Below, piece after piece: positions 1 through 7,869 of a stretch of 64,000 bases of DNA. The stretch comes from Phycisphaerales bacterium (lineage in GTDB: Bacteria > Planctomycetota > Phycisphaerae > Phycisphaerales > UBA1924). The notes under the pieces were generated by a model. That model saw only the letters and a list, made by a program, of their open reading frames with translations. It was not told the DNA's origin and searched no databases. Position 1 is the first letter of the stretch. Every line of letters starts with the position of its first letter. A program made the translations under genes and the position numbers. The stretch lies in the NCBI GenBank assembly GCA_020831775.1, contig JAFIFZ010000028.1:1-64000 (forward strand), in the 5' to 3' direction.

Positions 1-120
1 GGTGGCGGCGGCGGCGGCCGTGGCGGCTTCGGCGGTGGTCGTGGCGGTGGCGGCGGCGGCGGAAGCCGTGGCGGCTACGGCGGCGGCGGTCGCGACAGCG
101 GCGGCGGCGGCGGCTGGTAA
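1..120 (+). CDS. C-terminal end of a glycine/arginine-rich (RGG) protein, probably RNA-binding (partial)
   Basis: Frame 1 is open from the window edge to a TAA at 118-120. It encodes about 39 residues, almost all Gly with interspersed Arg, Phe, Tyr and Ser, ending GGGGGW. Tails of this kind are known on small single-RRM RNA-binding proteins of planctomycetes and cyanobacteria, where the RGG part binds RNA non-specifically. The RRM itself would lie outside the window, so the assignment is inference. The same bases read as poly-Ala/Val in frame 2, but that reading has no natural stop near the terminator. A strong intrinsic terminator follows at 168-194, which fits a gene end here. Confidence 0.6.
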   Translation, partial: GGGGGGRGGFGGGRGGGGGGGSRGGYGGGGRDSGGGGGW

Positions 121-167
121 GCCCCCTCGGGGCGTTTTCGCCCCGGACCCTACTTCAATCAACGCAA

Positions 168-194
168 GGCGTCGCCACCCGGCGGCGCCTTTTT
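168..194 (+). terminator. Rho-independent terminator after the RGG protein gene
   Basis: A 9-bp stem (168-176 with 181-189, one G-T wobble) with loop ACCC is followed by five T at 190-194. It lies 48 bases after the TAA of the RGG gene on the same strand. A second GC hairpin at 128-145 (7-bp arms, TTTT loop) lies between and lacks a T-tract. Confidence 0.75.
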
Positions 195-225
195 CATGCG
201 CCCAGCAGCCCCGGAGCCCTCCCCC

Positions 226-510
226 TCAGCGCATTAGCCGCAGCAGCAGGGCCAGCCCAGCCACATGCAGGAAGACAATCATCCAGAAGACCTGGCGGTA
301 GCTCTGCTTGCGTCGTTTGTGCTTGAACAGCCGCTGGGCCACCAGCGCCCCCGGCCACCCGCCCAGGAGCTCCCAGCGGTGAAGCGTCCGCTCAGAGACC
401 CGCCACCGCCCCTTGCGGGCCGAGCGTTTGTCCTGGGCGTAGAGGGCGATGGTGACGAGGCTCGCCACGCCGTACCAGACGCCGATCACCCCCAGCACGA
501 TCCATTGCAT
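226..510 (-). CDS. DUF1294 family small membrane protein
   Basis: This 94-residue protein has a hydrophobic N-terminal helix (about residues 1-22), the motif YAQDKRSARKGRWRVSE, then LHRWELLGGWPGALVAQ and KHKRRKQSYRQVFW, and a second hydrophobic segment at the C-terminus. The order YAxDKxxA, RxxExxLH, GGWPGAxxAQ, HKxxKxxF is that of DUF1294, a family of unknown function sometimes attached to cold-shock domains. I chose the start at 510 (MQWIVLG) over an upstream in-frame Met at 546 because the extra 12 residues are polar and unlike the family. It converges on the RGG gene. The family call is firm; the function is unknown. Confidence 0.85.
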   Translation of the reverse strand: MQWIVLGVIGVWYGVASLVTIALYAQDKRSARKGRWRVSERTLHRWELLGGWPGALVAQRLFKHKRRKQSYRQVFWMIVFLHVAGLALLLRLMR

Positions 511-653
511 GGCCCGAGCGTAGCGGGGATCACACCGGGCGGGCATTTCCGATAAACTCGTGCGGACCGTGTGGGGCGGCGCGAGCGCGTCCGGCCACGA
601 CGGGGAGGACGCCGACCGGAAGACCCGGCGGCGATTGAATGGAGGCTTGCGTC

Positions 654-1262
654 ATGAACAGGAAACTCAACGGGCTCTGCATCGGGCTGACTTCGGCGAT
701 GCTGGCATTCGGGCTCGGCGCCTGCGGCAAGAGCGACCGCGAAGGCGACGGCAACCGGGAGGGCGAGCAGGCGGCCGCGGAGGCGGGTGAGCGGGGCTCC
801 CGAGCGCAGGAACGCCCTGCACCCACGACCGAGATCACGATGGCCTCGCTTGCGGGGGACTGGGGCTTTGATGCGGAGGAGATCCGCACCGCGCTGCGTG
901 AGCAGATGGAGGCCGAGCTCGACGAGATCGAGGATGCCGCAGAGCGTGAGCAGGCCCGCGCGATGATGCAGATGTTTGAGCAAGGCATGATGGACGCGAT
1001 GGTCGAGGGCCTGACCGGCATGACCATCACGCTCAACGCGGACGGCTCGATGGCCGCCAGCGGGGTCGATCTGGACGGCGAGCCGGACACCGCAAGGGGC
1101 ACATGGACGCTCGATGACCGCAAGGTCACGATGACCGCCGCGTCCGGCGACGGACCGGACGAGGCCGTTGAGGGCCGCGTGATCGACAGGAACACGATCG
1201 AGGTGGACTTCGACGAAATCGGCGAGAGCGGGGTCTGGTTCAAGCTGCGGCGGAAGCCCTAA
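654..1262 (+). CDS. Lipoprotein, paralogue 1 of 3
   Basis: A 202-residue secreted lipoprotein. It has a short basic N-terminus, a hydrophobic stretch and a lipobox LGAC with Cys24, then a charged low-complexity linker (about 25-58). The folded part begins TMASLAGDWGFDAEEI, includes a long acidic helix (about 75-110), and ends with strand-like blocks GTWTLDDRKVTMTA and VWFKLRRK. The start at 654 is set by GGAGG at 641-645, eight bases upstream; an in-frame ATG at 639 lies before this site. The two genes downstream are diverged copies. The alternation of helix and GTW/strand blocks hints at a lipocalin-like or META-like domain, but I do not recognise the family and assign no function. Confidence 0.8.
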   Translation: MNRKLNGLCIGLTSAMLAFGLGACGKSDREGDGNREGEQAAAEAGERGSRAQERPAPTTEITMASLAGDWGFDAEEIRTALREQMEAELDEIEDAAEREQARAMMQMFEQGMMDAMVEGLTGMTITLNADGSMAASGVDLDGEPDTARGTWTLDDRKVTMTAASGDGPDEAVEGRVIDRNTIEVDFDEIGESGVWFKLRRKP

Positions 1263-1351
1263 CAATCTCGTTCCACATCGAACTACGGGAAACAAACGCC
1301 GCGCCAGGGCTGCAGGGTGCAGTTGCGCCGCAATAAACGGAGATTTCTAGC

Positions 1352-1879
1352 ATGAACAGAACGATTGCAACATTGGCCGCCGGCCTGCTCGGCGCGGGGC
1401 TTTTTCTCGGCGCCTGCGGCGGTGAACGCGAGGGCGAACAGCGCGAGGGCCAGCGCACGACCGCCGAGGTCACGATGGCGACGCTCGCGGGCGAGTGGGG
1501 CTTCGACACCGAGGAACTCCGCGAGTCCATCCGCCGCGCGGTCGAGGCCGACTACCGGGTGCCTGGCATGCCCGCGGGCCAGACGCCGGAACTCGAGCCC
1601 GGAGACATCGAAATGATCGGTCAGATGACCGACGAGCTCGCCACGATAAGGCTGACCCTTCAAGCCGACGGTTCGATGACGATCGCCGGCGAAAGCATGA
1701 CCGGGGACGGCGAGTCCGACCAAGGCGTCTGGGAGCTTCGCAACCGGAACATTCGTATCGCGATCGATGACGAAGGTGAAACGGTCAGAGGGCGCGTCAT
1801 CGACACGGACACCATCGAACTCGACCTCGAAGATCTTGCAGACTTCGAGATAAAGGTGATGCTCCGCAAGCAATCGTGA
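1352..1879 (+). CDS. Lipoprotein, paralogue 2 of 3
   Basis: A 175-residue lipoprotein with lipobox LGAC (Cys22), a short charged linker, then TMATLAGEWGFDTEEL, which is nearly the same as in the neighbour upstream. The C-terminal half keeps the pattern DGSM (polar strand), GVWELRNRNIRIAI, RVIDTDTIELDLEDL and VMLRKQS. The central helix is shorter than in paralogue 1 and contains a Pro-rich insert (VPGMPAGQTPE). A GGAG at 1339-1342 precedes the ATG. It lies 89 bases after paralogue 1 and 82 bases before paralogue 3, all on one strand, consistent with tandem duplication. The function is unknown. Confidence 0.8.
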   Translation: MNRTIATLAAGLLGAGLFLGACGGEREGEQREGQRTTAEVTMATLAGEWGFDTEELRESIRRAVEADYRVPGMPAGQTPELEPGDIEMIGQMTDELATIRLTLQADGSMTIAGESMTGDGESDQGVWELRNRNIRIAIDDEGETVRGRVIDTDTIELDLEDLADFEIKVMLRKQS

Positions 1880-1961
1880 TCCCGTAAAGCCGGCACACAT
1901 CTCACCCGTCCCCTGCCGGGTACCCTCCGGCGGGGGACGCTTTCAGAATGGAATTCATGTC

Positions 1962-2522
1962 ATGAATGGAAAACTCCGGCGGAAGGTCTCGGTGCTGGCA
2001 GGCGTGATGGTCGCGGTCGGTCTCGGCGCGTGCGCGGGTCAGGAGCGAGCGGGGCAGACACCGCGTCAGGCCGCACCGGAAACCCGCACCGACCTGACGA
2101 TGAACGATCTTGCGGGCGAGTGGGCGTTCGACGCGGCGGAGGCGGAAGCCGCCCTGATCGAGATGGCCGAGGCGACCATCGCCGAGATCGACGATCCCGC
2201 GCAGCGCCGAGAAGCGCGTGCCTTGATTCCCAACATGACGCAGCCGGCCGTCGATGCGCTGACGGGCACCAGGGTGACCCTGCATCCCGACGGCACCCTG
2301 CTTTCGACGAGTGTTGATGACCAGGGCCGGCGGGAGGAGTCCGACGGCACATGGACGCTCGACGCGGGCATCGTCGTGTTCAGCGTCCGCACGCCCGAGC
2401 GTTTCGACGGGGAAGTCTCCGCCGCCCGCGTGATCGACACCGAGACGATGGAGCTCAGCGTCGGCGATTCGGGCGACCCGAACAATCCGCCGATGACCCT
2501 GCTCCTCCGCAAGCGATCCTGA
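1962..2522 (+). CDS. Lipoprotein, paralogue 3 of 3
   Basis: A 186-residue lipoprotein with a twin-basic N-terminus (KLRRK), a hydrophobic segment and lipobox LGAC (Cys24). The conserved block reads TMNDLAGEWAFDAAEA, so the WGF of its neighbours is WAF here. The acidic helix resembles paralogue 1 (IAEIDDPAQRREARAL against LDEIEDAAEREQARAM). The C-terminal strands GTWTLDAGIVVFSV, RVIDTETMELSV and TLLLRKRS match the other two copies. The three genes together look like a small lineage-specific family under diversifying change. The cargo or ligand is unknown. Confidence 0.8.
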   Translation: MNGKLRRKVSVLAGVMVAVGLGACAGQERAGQTPRQAAPETRTDLTMNDLAGEWAFDAAEAEAALIEMAEATIAEIDDPAQRREARALIPNMTQPAVDALTGTRVTLHPDGTLLSTSVDDQGRREESDGTWTLDAGIVVFSVRTPERFDGEVSAARVIDTETMELSVGDSGDPNNPPMTLLLRKRS

Positions 2523-2615
2523 GCGGCCGGCCGGCGTCGATCCCGCGTCATGGCGTCGCGGGCGTTGTCCGGCCCATGATCGGCCTGTTTCTCGATCCCG
2601 GTCCGCCCTGGCGTC

Positions 2616-2621
2616 TAGCAT
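2616..2621 (+). promoter_or_regulatory. Candidate -10 element for the cobalamin/GTPase fusion gene
   Basis: TAGCAT lies 61 bases before the ATG at 2683. A GAGGAG ribosome-binding site at 2672-2677 fixes the start. No clear -35 is visible. Low confidence on sequence alone. Confidence 0.3.
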
Positions 2622-2682
2622 CCGGACCCGGCCCGGCGGCGATCGCTGTGGTCGGTCTGTCCAAGCCAGGCGAGGAGTTCCG

Positions 2683-3840
2683 ATGGCCAGCACGCTCGAA
2701 GGCGCCACCAGCGAGTTTGAGAAGAAGGACCGGTGCGAGGGTCTGGACCACCGCCCACGCGTCCTGCTGGGCAAGATGGGCCTCGACGGGCACGACCGCG
2801 GGGTGAAGGTCATCGCCCGCGCCCTGCGCGACTCGGGCATCCATGTCATCTATTCCGGGCTCTGGCAGACGCCTTCGAGCCTGGCGATCTCCGCCCGCGA
2901 CGAGGACTGCGATGTCATCGCCGCGAGCATGATGAGCAACTCGCACCTTGTGCTCGGCCCGAAGCTGCTGGAGGCGCTGGCGAAGGTCGGGCGGCCGGAT
3001 CTGCCGGTGCACATGGGGGGAATCCTGCCCCAGGAAGACATCCCGGCGCTCAAGGAGGCCGGGATCGCCGCCTGCTTCACCACCGGCACCGGGCTGCTCC
3101 AGATCGTCGAGGCGGTCAAGAGCGCCGTGAAGCCCTACGCCGAGCGGATCGAGTCGGGGCATCCGACCGCCCAGCTCGCCCGCGACATCTCGATGGCCCA
3201 CGAGGAGCGGGCGGTCCGCAAGGACGCCGAGCGGCGCAGGCCCAAGCGGGTCTTCGGTTTCACAGGGGCCCCGGGGGCGGGCAAGAGCACGCTGGTGGCG
3301 GCCCTCGCGGCCGAGTTCACCAGGCGGGCCGAGGACAACCCGTCGCTCGGGCGCGTCGCGGTCCTCGCCTTTGACCCCAAGAGCCCGATCACCGGCGGCG
3401 CCCTCCTGGGCGACCGCCTGCGGGTGGACTTCAACCGGCTCGGCGAGAATGTGTACTACCGGAGTCTGGCGATCCGCGGCGAGGACTACCACGCCGTGGG
3501 CGACATCGTGGATCTGATCGGCGGGGCGAACGAAGGTGAGAAGGCCTACGACACGCTGTTCGTCGAGACGGTCGGGGCCGGGCAGAACGAGACGATGATC
3601 CGCGACCATGTCGACAGCACCGTGGTGGTGCTTACCCCGGGCATGGGCGACTCGGTGCAGATGGACAAGGCCGGCATGCTCGAGATCGCGGACATCTTCG
3701 TCTGCAACAAGGCCGACCACCCGGGCGAGCACGAGCTCGTCCGCGATCTCCGCGATGTCTCGGGCAAGCGGAAGATCGTCGAGACGATCGCCACCCACGG
3801 GCAGGGCGTGCCGGAACTGCTCGATCTGATCTTGGCCTGA
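2683..3840 (+). CDS. Cobalamin-binding domain fused to MeaB/ArgK-type GTPase, no mutase domain
   Basis: This 385-residue protein has two recognisable domains. Residues about 24-155 form the B12-binding Rossmann domain of acyl-CoA mutases: KMGLDGHDRG holds the DxHxxG cobalt-ligand motif (His37), followed by MMSNSHL and MGGILPQEDIPALKEAG with TTGTG. Residues about 185-385 are a MeaB-like G3E GTPase with P-loop GAPGAGKS (195-202), DPKS, ETVGAGQ (295-301) and NKAD (342-345). IcmF-type isobutyryl-CoA mutases have the order B12 domain, GTPase, mutase barrel; this protein stops after the GTPase. It also appears to lack the C-terminal dimerisation arm of MeaB, ending soon after GQGVPELLDLI. It may load or protect cobalamin for a mutase encoded elsewhere, or carry B12 to the GTPase. 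No mutase gene lies in the window. Confidence 0.85.
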   Translation: MASTLEGATSEFEKKDRCEGLDHRPRVLLGKMGLDGHDRGVKVIARALRDSGIHVIYSGLWQTPSSLAISARDEDCDVIAASMMSNSHLVLGPKLLEALAKVGRPDLPVHMGGILPQEDIPALKEAGIAACFTTGTGLLQIVEAVKSAVKPYAERIESGHPTAQLARDISMAHEERAVRKDAERRRPKRVFGFTGAPGAGKSTLVAALAAEFTRRAEDNPSLGRVAVLAFDPKSPITGGALLGDRLRVDFNRLGENVYYRSLAIRGEDYHAVGDIVDLIGGANEGEKAYDTLFVETVGAGQNETMIRDHVDSTVVVLTPGMGDSVQMDKAGMLEIADIFVCNKADHPGEHELVRDLRDVSGKRKIVETIATHGQGVPELLDLILA

Positions 3841-3963
3841 GCGGGGCGCAGCGTCGGGACGCGAGCGATGGAACGGGCCGTGTACATCGGCGTGGGGCCT
3901 CTCGGCCTCAGCCGCGGGGATTTGCGTTGACCGGGGCGAAGCCCGGCCCGCGAGAGAGCGTGC

Positions 3964-5607
3964 ATGTCGTCGGACCGCAACGAACCACTTCAAAGCCCTG
4001 ACCAGAGCCCCGACCGGGGCGCAGCGCCCGGCGAGACCGGGCGCGTCACGGCCAATCCCTATCCCGAGTCAGGCGTGCGCATCCCGCCCCCGCCCGGGAG
4101 GGTGAGGCCGAGCGGGCTGACCGAGGACGGGCGGCTTCGGCACGGTCGGCTGGCCGGCAAGACGATGAACGGGGCGATCCTGATTCTCTCGTGGCCGATC
4201 CTCATCGAGAGCCTGCTCAGTTCTCTCGTCGGCTTTGTCGACACGCGTCTGGCCTCGGGCCTGGGCGTGGGCGAGACCGACGCGATCGGGGCGGCGAGCT
4301 ACATCACCTGGTTCTTCGGGCTCACGGTGATGGCCCTGGGCATCGGGGCGACGGCGGTCATCAGCCGCGCCGTCGGACGAGGCAGGCTCGCGGTCGCCAA
4401 CGCCGCGGTCGGGCAGATGATCCTGCTCCAGATCGCGACGGGGATCATCGTCGCGGCGTGCGTGGTCCTGCTGGCGCCCTCGGTCGCCTCGGTGATGAAC
4501 CTGACCGGCGACGCGCAGCGGGCGTTTGTGAGCTACCTGAGCATCGTCGCGGCGGGCATCCCGCTGATGGGGGTGCTCTATGGCTCGATCGCCTGCGTCC
4601 GAGGGGCGGGAGACTCGATCCGCCCGCTGCTGGTGATGATCGTCGTCAACATCGTGAACATCGGCGCCAGCTTCGCCCTCTCGGGGGTGGACATCGCGGC
4701 GACACGCTTTGAGGACGGCGAGCCAATCACCAAGATCCTCATCGCCAACCCCTTCCCGACGGAGCTGGGCGTGGTGGGGATCGCGCTGGGGACAATCATC
4801 GCCCACTTCGTCGGCATGGTGCTGATGATCGGCGTGCTGATCAACGGGGTGGGGGGCGTTCGCTTGATCGGGCGGCGACTCAAGCTGCACACCCACACCG
4901 CCCGGCGCCTCGTCCGCCTCGGCCTCCCAAACTTCATCGAGACGCTGGGCCTGTGGCTGGGCAACTTCGCGGTGGTGCTGATGGTCGGCTCGATGGGGGC
5001 CGGGGCGCTCGGAACCCACATCATCGCGATCCGGGCGGAGGCGTTCAGCTTCCTCCCCGGCTTTGCGATGGGGGCGGCCGCCGCGACGCTCGTGGGGCAA
5101 TACCTCGGCGCCGGCAGCGTCGCGATGGCGAGGGCGGCGGTCTGGCGCTGCGCCCTGATCGCCTGCGGGCTGATGGGGGCCTTCGGCGCCGCCTTCATCC
5201 TCTTCCCCATCGCGATCGTCAGCATCTTCTCAGAGCAGCCCGAGCACCTGGCCTCGGCCCCGAAGCTGCTGGTCATCTGCGGCGTCGTCCAGATCCCCTT
5301 CGCCCTCGCGATCGTCTTCCGCCAGGCGATGCGAGGCGCCGGCGATGTCCGCATGGCGATGATGCTGACCTGGGCGACGACCTACGGCGTGCGCCTGCCG
5401 CTGGCGTTCGTCTTCTCAGGCGCCGATCTCGCCTTCACGCGGACGATCGACGGCGAGTTCGTCCGGACGGTGATCCTCGTGAACCCGTTCCGGGACGAAC
5501 CGACGCTGACTGGCCTCTGGTACGCGTTGTGCGCCGAGTTGGTCGTTCGCGGCGCGGTGTACACGGCACGGTTCCTCCAGGGCGGGTGGGCGCACAAGAA
5601 GGTGTGA
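3964..5607 (+). CDS. MATE-family multidrug/Na+ antiporter
   Basis: A 547-residue integral membrane protein with about 12 hydrophobic segments beginning near residue 70. The repeated halves have MATE-like features: WPILIESLLSSLVGFVDTRL and later LGLPNFIETLGLWLGNFAVV, each opening a six-helix bundle, plus ACVRGAGDSIRPL and RQAMRGAGDVRMAM. MATE proteins export cationic drugs or toxic metabolites in exchange for Na+ or H+. The first 65 or so residues are Pro/Gly-rich and look disordered, an extension beyond the usual 450-470 residue length. A loop after helix 6 (about residues 240-262) is also longer than usual. The substrate cannot be predicted. It stands alone, 123 bases after the GTPase fusion. 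Confidence 0.88.
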   Translation: MSSDRNEPLQSPDQSPDRGAAPGETGRVTANPYPESGVRIPPPPGRVRPSGLTEDGRLRHGRLAGKTMNGAILILSWPILIESLLSSLVGFVDTRLASGLGVGETDAIGAASYITWFFGLTVMALGIGATAVISRAVGRGRLAVANAAVGQMILLQIATGIIVAACVVLLAPSVASVMNLTGDAQRAFVSYLSIVAAGIPLMGVLYGSIACVRGAGDSIRPLLVMIVVNIVNIGASFALSGVDIAATRFEDGEPITKILIANPFPTELGVVGIALGTIIAHFVGMVLMIGVLINGVGGVRLIGRRLKLHTHTARRLVRLGLPNFIETLGLWLGNFAVVLMVGSMGAGALGTHIIAIRAEAFSFLPGFAMGAAAATLVGQYLGAGSVAMARAAVWRCALIACGLMGAFGAAFILFPIAIVSIFSEQPEHLASAPKLLVICGVVQIPFALAIVFRQAMRGAGDVRMAMMLTWATTYGVRLPLAFVFSGADLAFTRTIDGEFVRTVILVNPFRDEPTLTGLWYALCAELVVRGAVYTARFLQGGWAHKKV

Positions 5608-5675
5608 CCGGTCGGGAAGCCGGGGACACTTTCGGCGCGGGTGCGTGTTCGGCAAAGCCAGCGACCAAAAAGAGA

Positions 5676-5698
5676 CACTGGCGGACGAGCCGCCAGTG
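5676..5698. repeat. Palindromic intergenic repeat, copy 1
   Basis: Arms CACTGGCGG (5676-5684) and CCGCCAGTG (5690-5698) form a perfect 9-bp inverted repeat with loop ACGAG. The same arms recur at 28311-28333 and 28392-28414. It lies between the convergent 3' ends of the MATE gene and the SurA/PpiD-like gene, a typical site for REP-like elements. Confidence 0.8.
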
Positions 5699-5722
5699 CC
5701 AAAGGTCTGTTGAAGCTTTGGG

Positions 5723-7741
5723 TCAGGCCTCGGGCTGCTCGTCGATGGCGGCCTCTTCGGGGTCGGCGTCGAGGTCGACATAGTTGAAGCGGCTGATGAG
5801 CGCCCGCTCGCTGAAGGCTTCGTCCAGCCCGCCGGTGAGTTCGACCGTCCGCTCCATCGAGGCCCCGCGTGCAACGGTGTCCCCGTACGCACGGAAGTCC
5901 TCGATCGTCAGCGGCTGCACCGCGTTGATCCGAACGATCGCCAGCGAGCGGCGGTTGTCGATCTGCAGGGCGAAGACACGTTCTGTCATCGGCTGCTCGG
6001 CGACGGGGCGGCCCGGGTCCAGAGCCAGGGCACGCTGGAAGATCGCCGCGCGGAGCTCGGTCGTGTCCAGCTCTTCGGCGGTGGTCTGGCGACGCGTGAC
6101 GCGGACCCGGCGCTCGACCCGGGGCTTGGCGTCCTCGGGCGCCTGGTCCTTGTAGAGGTTCATCGCGTCATCGAGGCCGTCCTCGGCGGCGATCGAGACC
6201 GCGACGCTCCGCTCAGCGAGCAGCGCCTTGTAGCCTTCGAGACTGAAGTGGTCGGCGATCAGGCGGTCGCGGACCTCCTCCCAAGTCTCGGGCGGGGAGG
6301 TCGGGCGGGCCTCGGTGACGAGGAAGTAGCAGATGTTGTCGCCGCCGTCGCGGGCGGGGGTGTCGACCACAGGCAGGCCGACCTGCATCGGCGGTTGGGA
6401 GGGGCCGCCGATCTCGCGGACGCGCATCATCACCTCGTTGAGGCGCACTGGCGTGGCGCCGATGAAGATCCCGAATCGGTCGAGCCCGTACTCGTCGGCC
6501 AGCTCGTTGCTGGTGCGGAGGCGCCCGCCGGTGGAGCGCACGCGCGGCTCGGGGATGCGGACCTCGCGGGCGACCCTCGCCGAGAGCTCTGCGAAGCTCG
6601 GGGCGCTCCAGTCGGAGGGGATCTCGTAGTAGTTGCCGGAGAGGGGCAGGCCGTCGCGGGCGCGGAAGACGGCGGTGCGGATGATCCGCTGCGCGTCGTT
6701 GATCGCCGCGTTGACCCGGCGCTCGAGCATCTCCTCGGCGAGCTCGGCGACACGCCGGGCGTGGTCTTCGTGCGAGCGGTCGCGCCCGGCCATGGCCAGT
6801 TCGGTCTCCGCGTCGAGCTCGATGTCGTCGAAGTCGCGCTGGGCGATGTGGTCGCGGATCTGCGAGCGGTCGAGCACGAGCCACTGCGCCGCCACGCGGG
6901 GCGGCAGCGTGTAGCCGATGCCGAACTCGCCCTCGCCCGGTCTCGCGTCGCGGTAGCGCTCGAAGAGGGCCTGAAGGACCTCAGCGTCGGGCTCTGAAGT
7001 GTCGGGCGTCGCGGCGCGGCCGGGGATGATGAGCACATCCGCGACGACCTCTTCCAGCCGCGAGCGGGCCGAGGCGATCGAGGAGGGACGCGAGGGCCGG
7101 TCCAGCGTCAGGTAGCTGTCGAGCATGCGCGTGACGCCCTGGGCCCTGGCCAGGGCGGCGTAGAACTCCTCCATCGAGAGGCGCATGCTCCCGGCCGACT
7201 GCATCGCACGACGCATCACCAGCGACTCGGCCTCGGATCGATACTCCGCGTCGGAACGCTCAGGCGGCGGGGGGGCGCCCGGCTCTTCGCCGAAGATGCG
7301 GGCGAACTCGTACTGCTGGCGGGCCCGCTGGTCCTGGAAGCGGAGGAGGTCGGCGACCTGGTTGGTCAGCACATCGGCCAGCCAGAGGGCCCCGTCGCCC
7401 GATTCGCCGGCGTATCCGCCGGTCTGGACGGCGTGGGTCAGCAGCAGCCAGTGCGTGGTGCTGCGGCCGATGATCACCTCGGGGTTCAGCGGCCTGAAGC
7501 CGAGGCTTTGGATGGGCACGCCCCCGATCGATTCGAAGAACCCGCGGAGGGCCTCCCGCTCTGAACTGGCCTGCTGCCGGTCGAGCATCGAGACATTCCG
7601 CCCTTCCATCGTGGCGGTGGTGCGGTTGAGGGATTGCTGGCCGATCCGCTCGACCGCCTCTGGCGCCAGGAAGGCGACCATGAGGAACGAGCCGAAGGCG
7701 ACGAGCAGGATCTTGTTGTACTTGCGCAGAAACTTGAGCAT
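5723..7741 (-). CDS. SurA/PpiD-like membrane-anchored periplasmic protein
   Basis: A 672-residue protein opening with MLKFLRKYNKILLVAFGSFLM, one transmembrane helix near residues 9-29, followed by a long helical periplasmic part. The layout (N-terminal anchor, helical SurA_N-like region, then a divergent domain around SQPPMQVGLPVVDTPARDGG and a helical return PPETWEEVRDRLIADH) matches PpiD-type foldases of the Sec exit site. I cannot find a convincing parvulin active-site core, so it is probably a chaperone without isomerase activity. The C-terminus is acidic. The start follows a G-rich Shine-Dalgarno-like stretch. It lies downstream of rpsD on the same strand but is separated from it by a strong terminator. 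Confidence 0.65.
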   Translation of the reverse strand: MLKFLRKYNKILLVAFGSFLMVAFLAPEAVERIGQQSLNRTTATMEGRNVSMLDRQQASSEREALRGFFESIGGVPIQSLGFRPLNPEVIIGRSTTHWLLLTHAVQTGGYAGESGDGALWLADVLTNQVADLLRFQDQRARQQYEFARIFGEEPGAPPPPERSDAEYRSEAESLVMRRAMQSAGSMRLSMEEFYAALARAQGVTRMLDSYLTLDRPSRPSSIASARSRLEEVVADVLIIPGRAATPDTSEPDAEVLQALFERYRDARPGEGEFGIGYTLPPRVAAQWLVLDRSQIRDHIAQRDFDDIELDAETELAMAGRDRSHEDHARRVAELAEEMLERRVNAAINDAQRIIRTAVFRARDGLPLSGNYYEIPSDWSAPSFAELSARVAREVRIPEPRVRSTGGRLRTSNELADEYGLDRFGIFIGATPVRLNEVMMRVREIGGPSQPPMQVGLPVVDTPARDGGDNICYFLVTEARPTSPPETWEEVRDRLIADHFSLEGYKALLAERSVAVSIAAEDGLDDAMNLYKDQAPEDAKPRVERRVRVTRRQTTAEELDTTELRAAIFQRALALDPGRPVAEQPMTERVFALQIDNRRSLAIVRINAVQPLTIEDFRAYGDTVARGASMERTVELTGGLDEAFSERALISRFNYVDLDADPEEAAIDEQPEA

Positions 7742-7761
7742 GCCGACCCCCGGCTCCCGCC

Positions 7762-7797
7762 GGAAAAAGAAGCGGCCGGCCGATATTGGCCGGCCGC
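7762..7797 (-). terminator. Rho-independent terminator of rpsD
   Basis: On the minus strand a perfect 10-bp GC stem (7788-7797 with 7772-7781) with a 6-base loop is followed by a T-rich run (complement of 7762-7771). It lies 73 bases past the rpsD stop and before the next minus-strand gene, so it insulates rpsD from the SurA/PpiD-like gene. Confidence 0.9.
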
Positions 7798-7869
7798 GCG
7801 TGACGCACGATCTGTCGTGAGAAGCCTAGGCCGGAAGGGGGCGTCGGCCCCGGTCGGCGGGCGCCAAGA

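Noticed and set aside
128-145. GC hairpin with TTTT loop just after the RGG gene
   Set aside because: It has no T-tract on its 3' side. The next hairpin at 168-194 is the better terminator.
2-301. Poly-Ala/Val ORF at the left edge
   Set aside because: It is frame 2 of an RGG-coding stretch. Frame 1 gives a typical Gly-rich tail with a stop just before a terminator.
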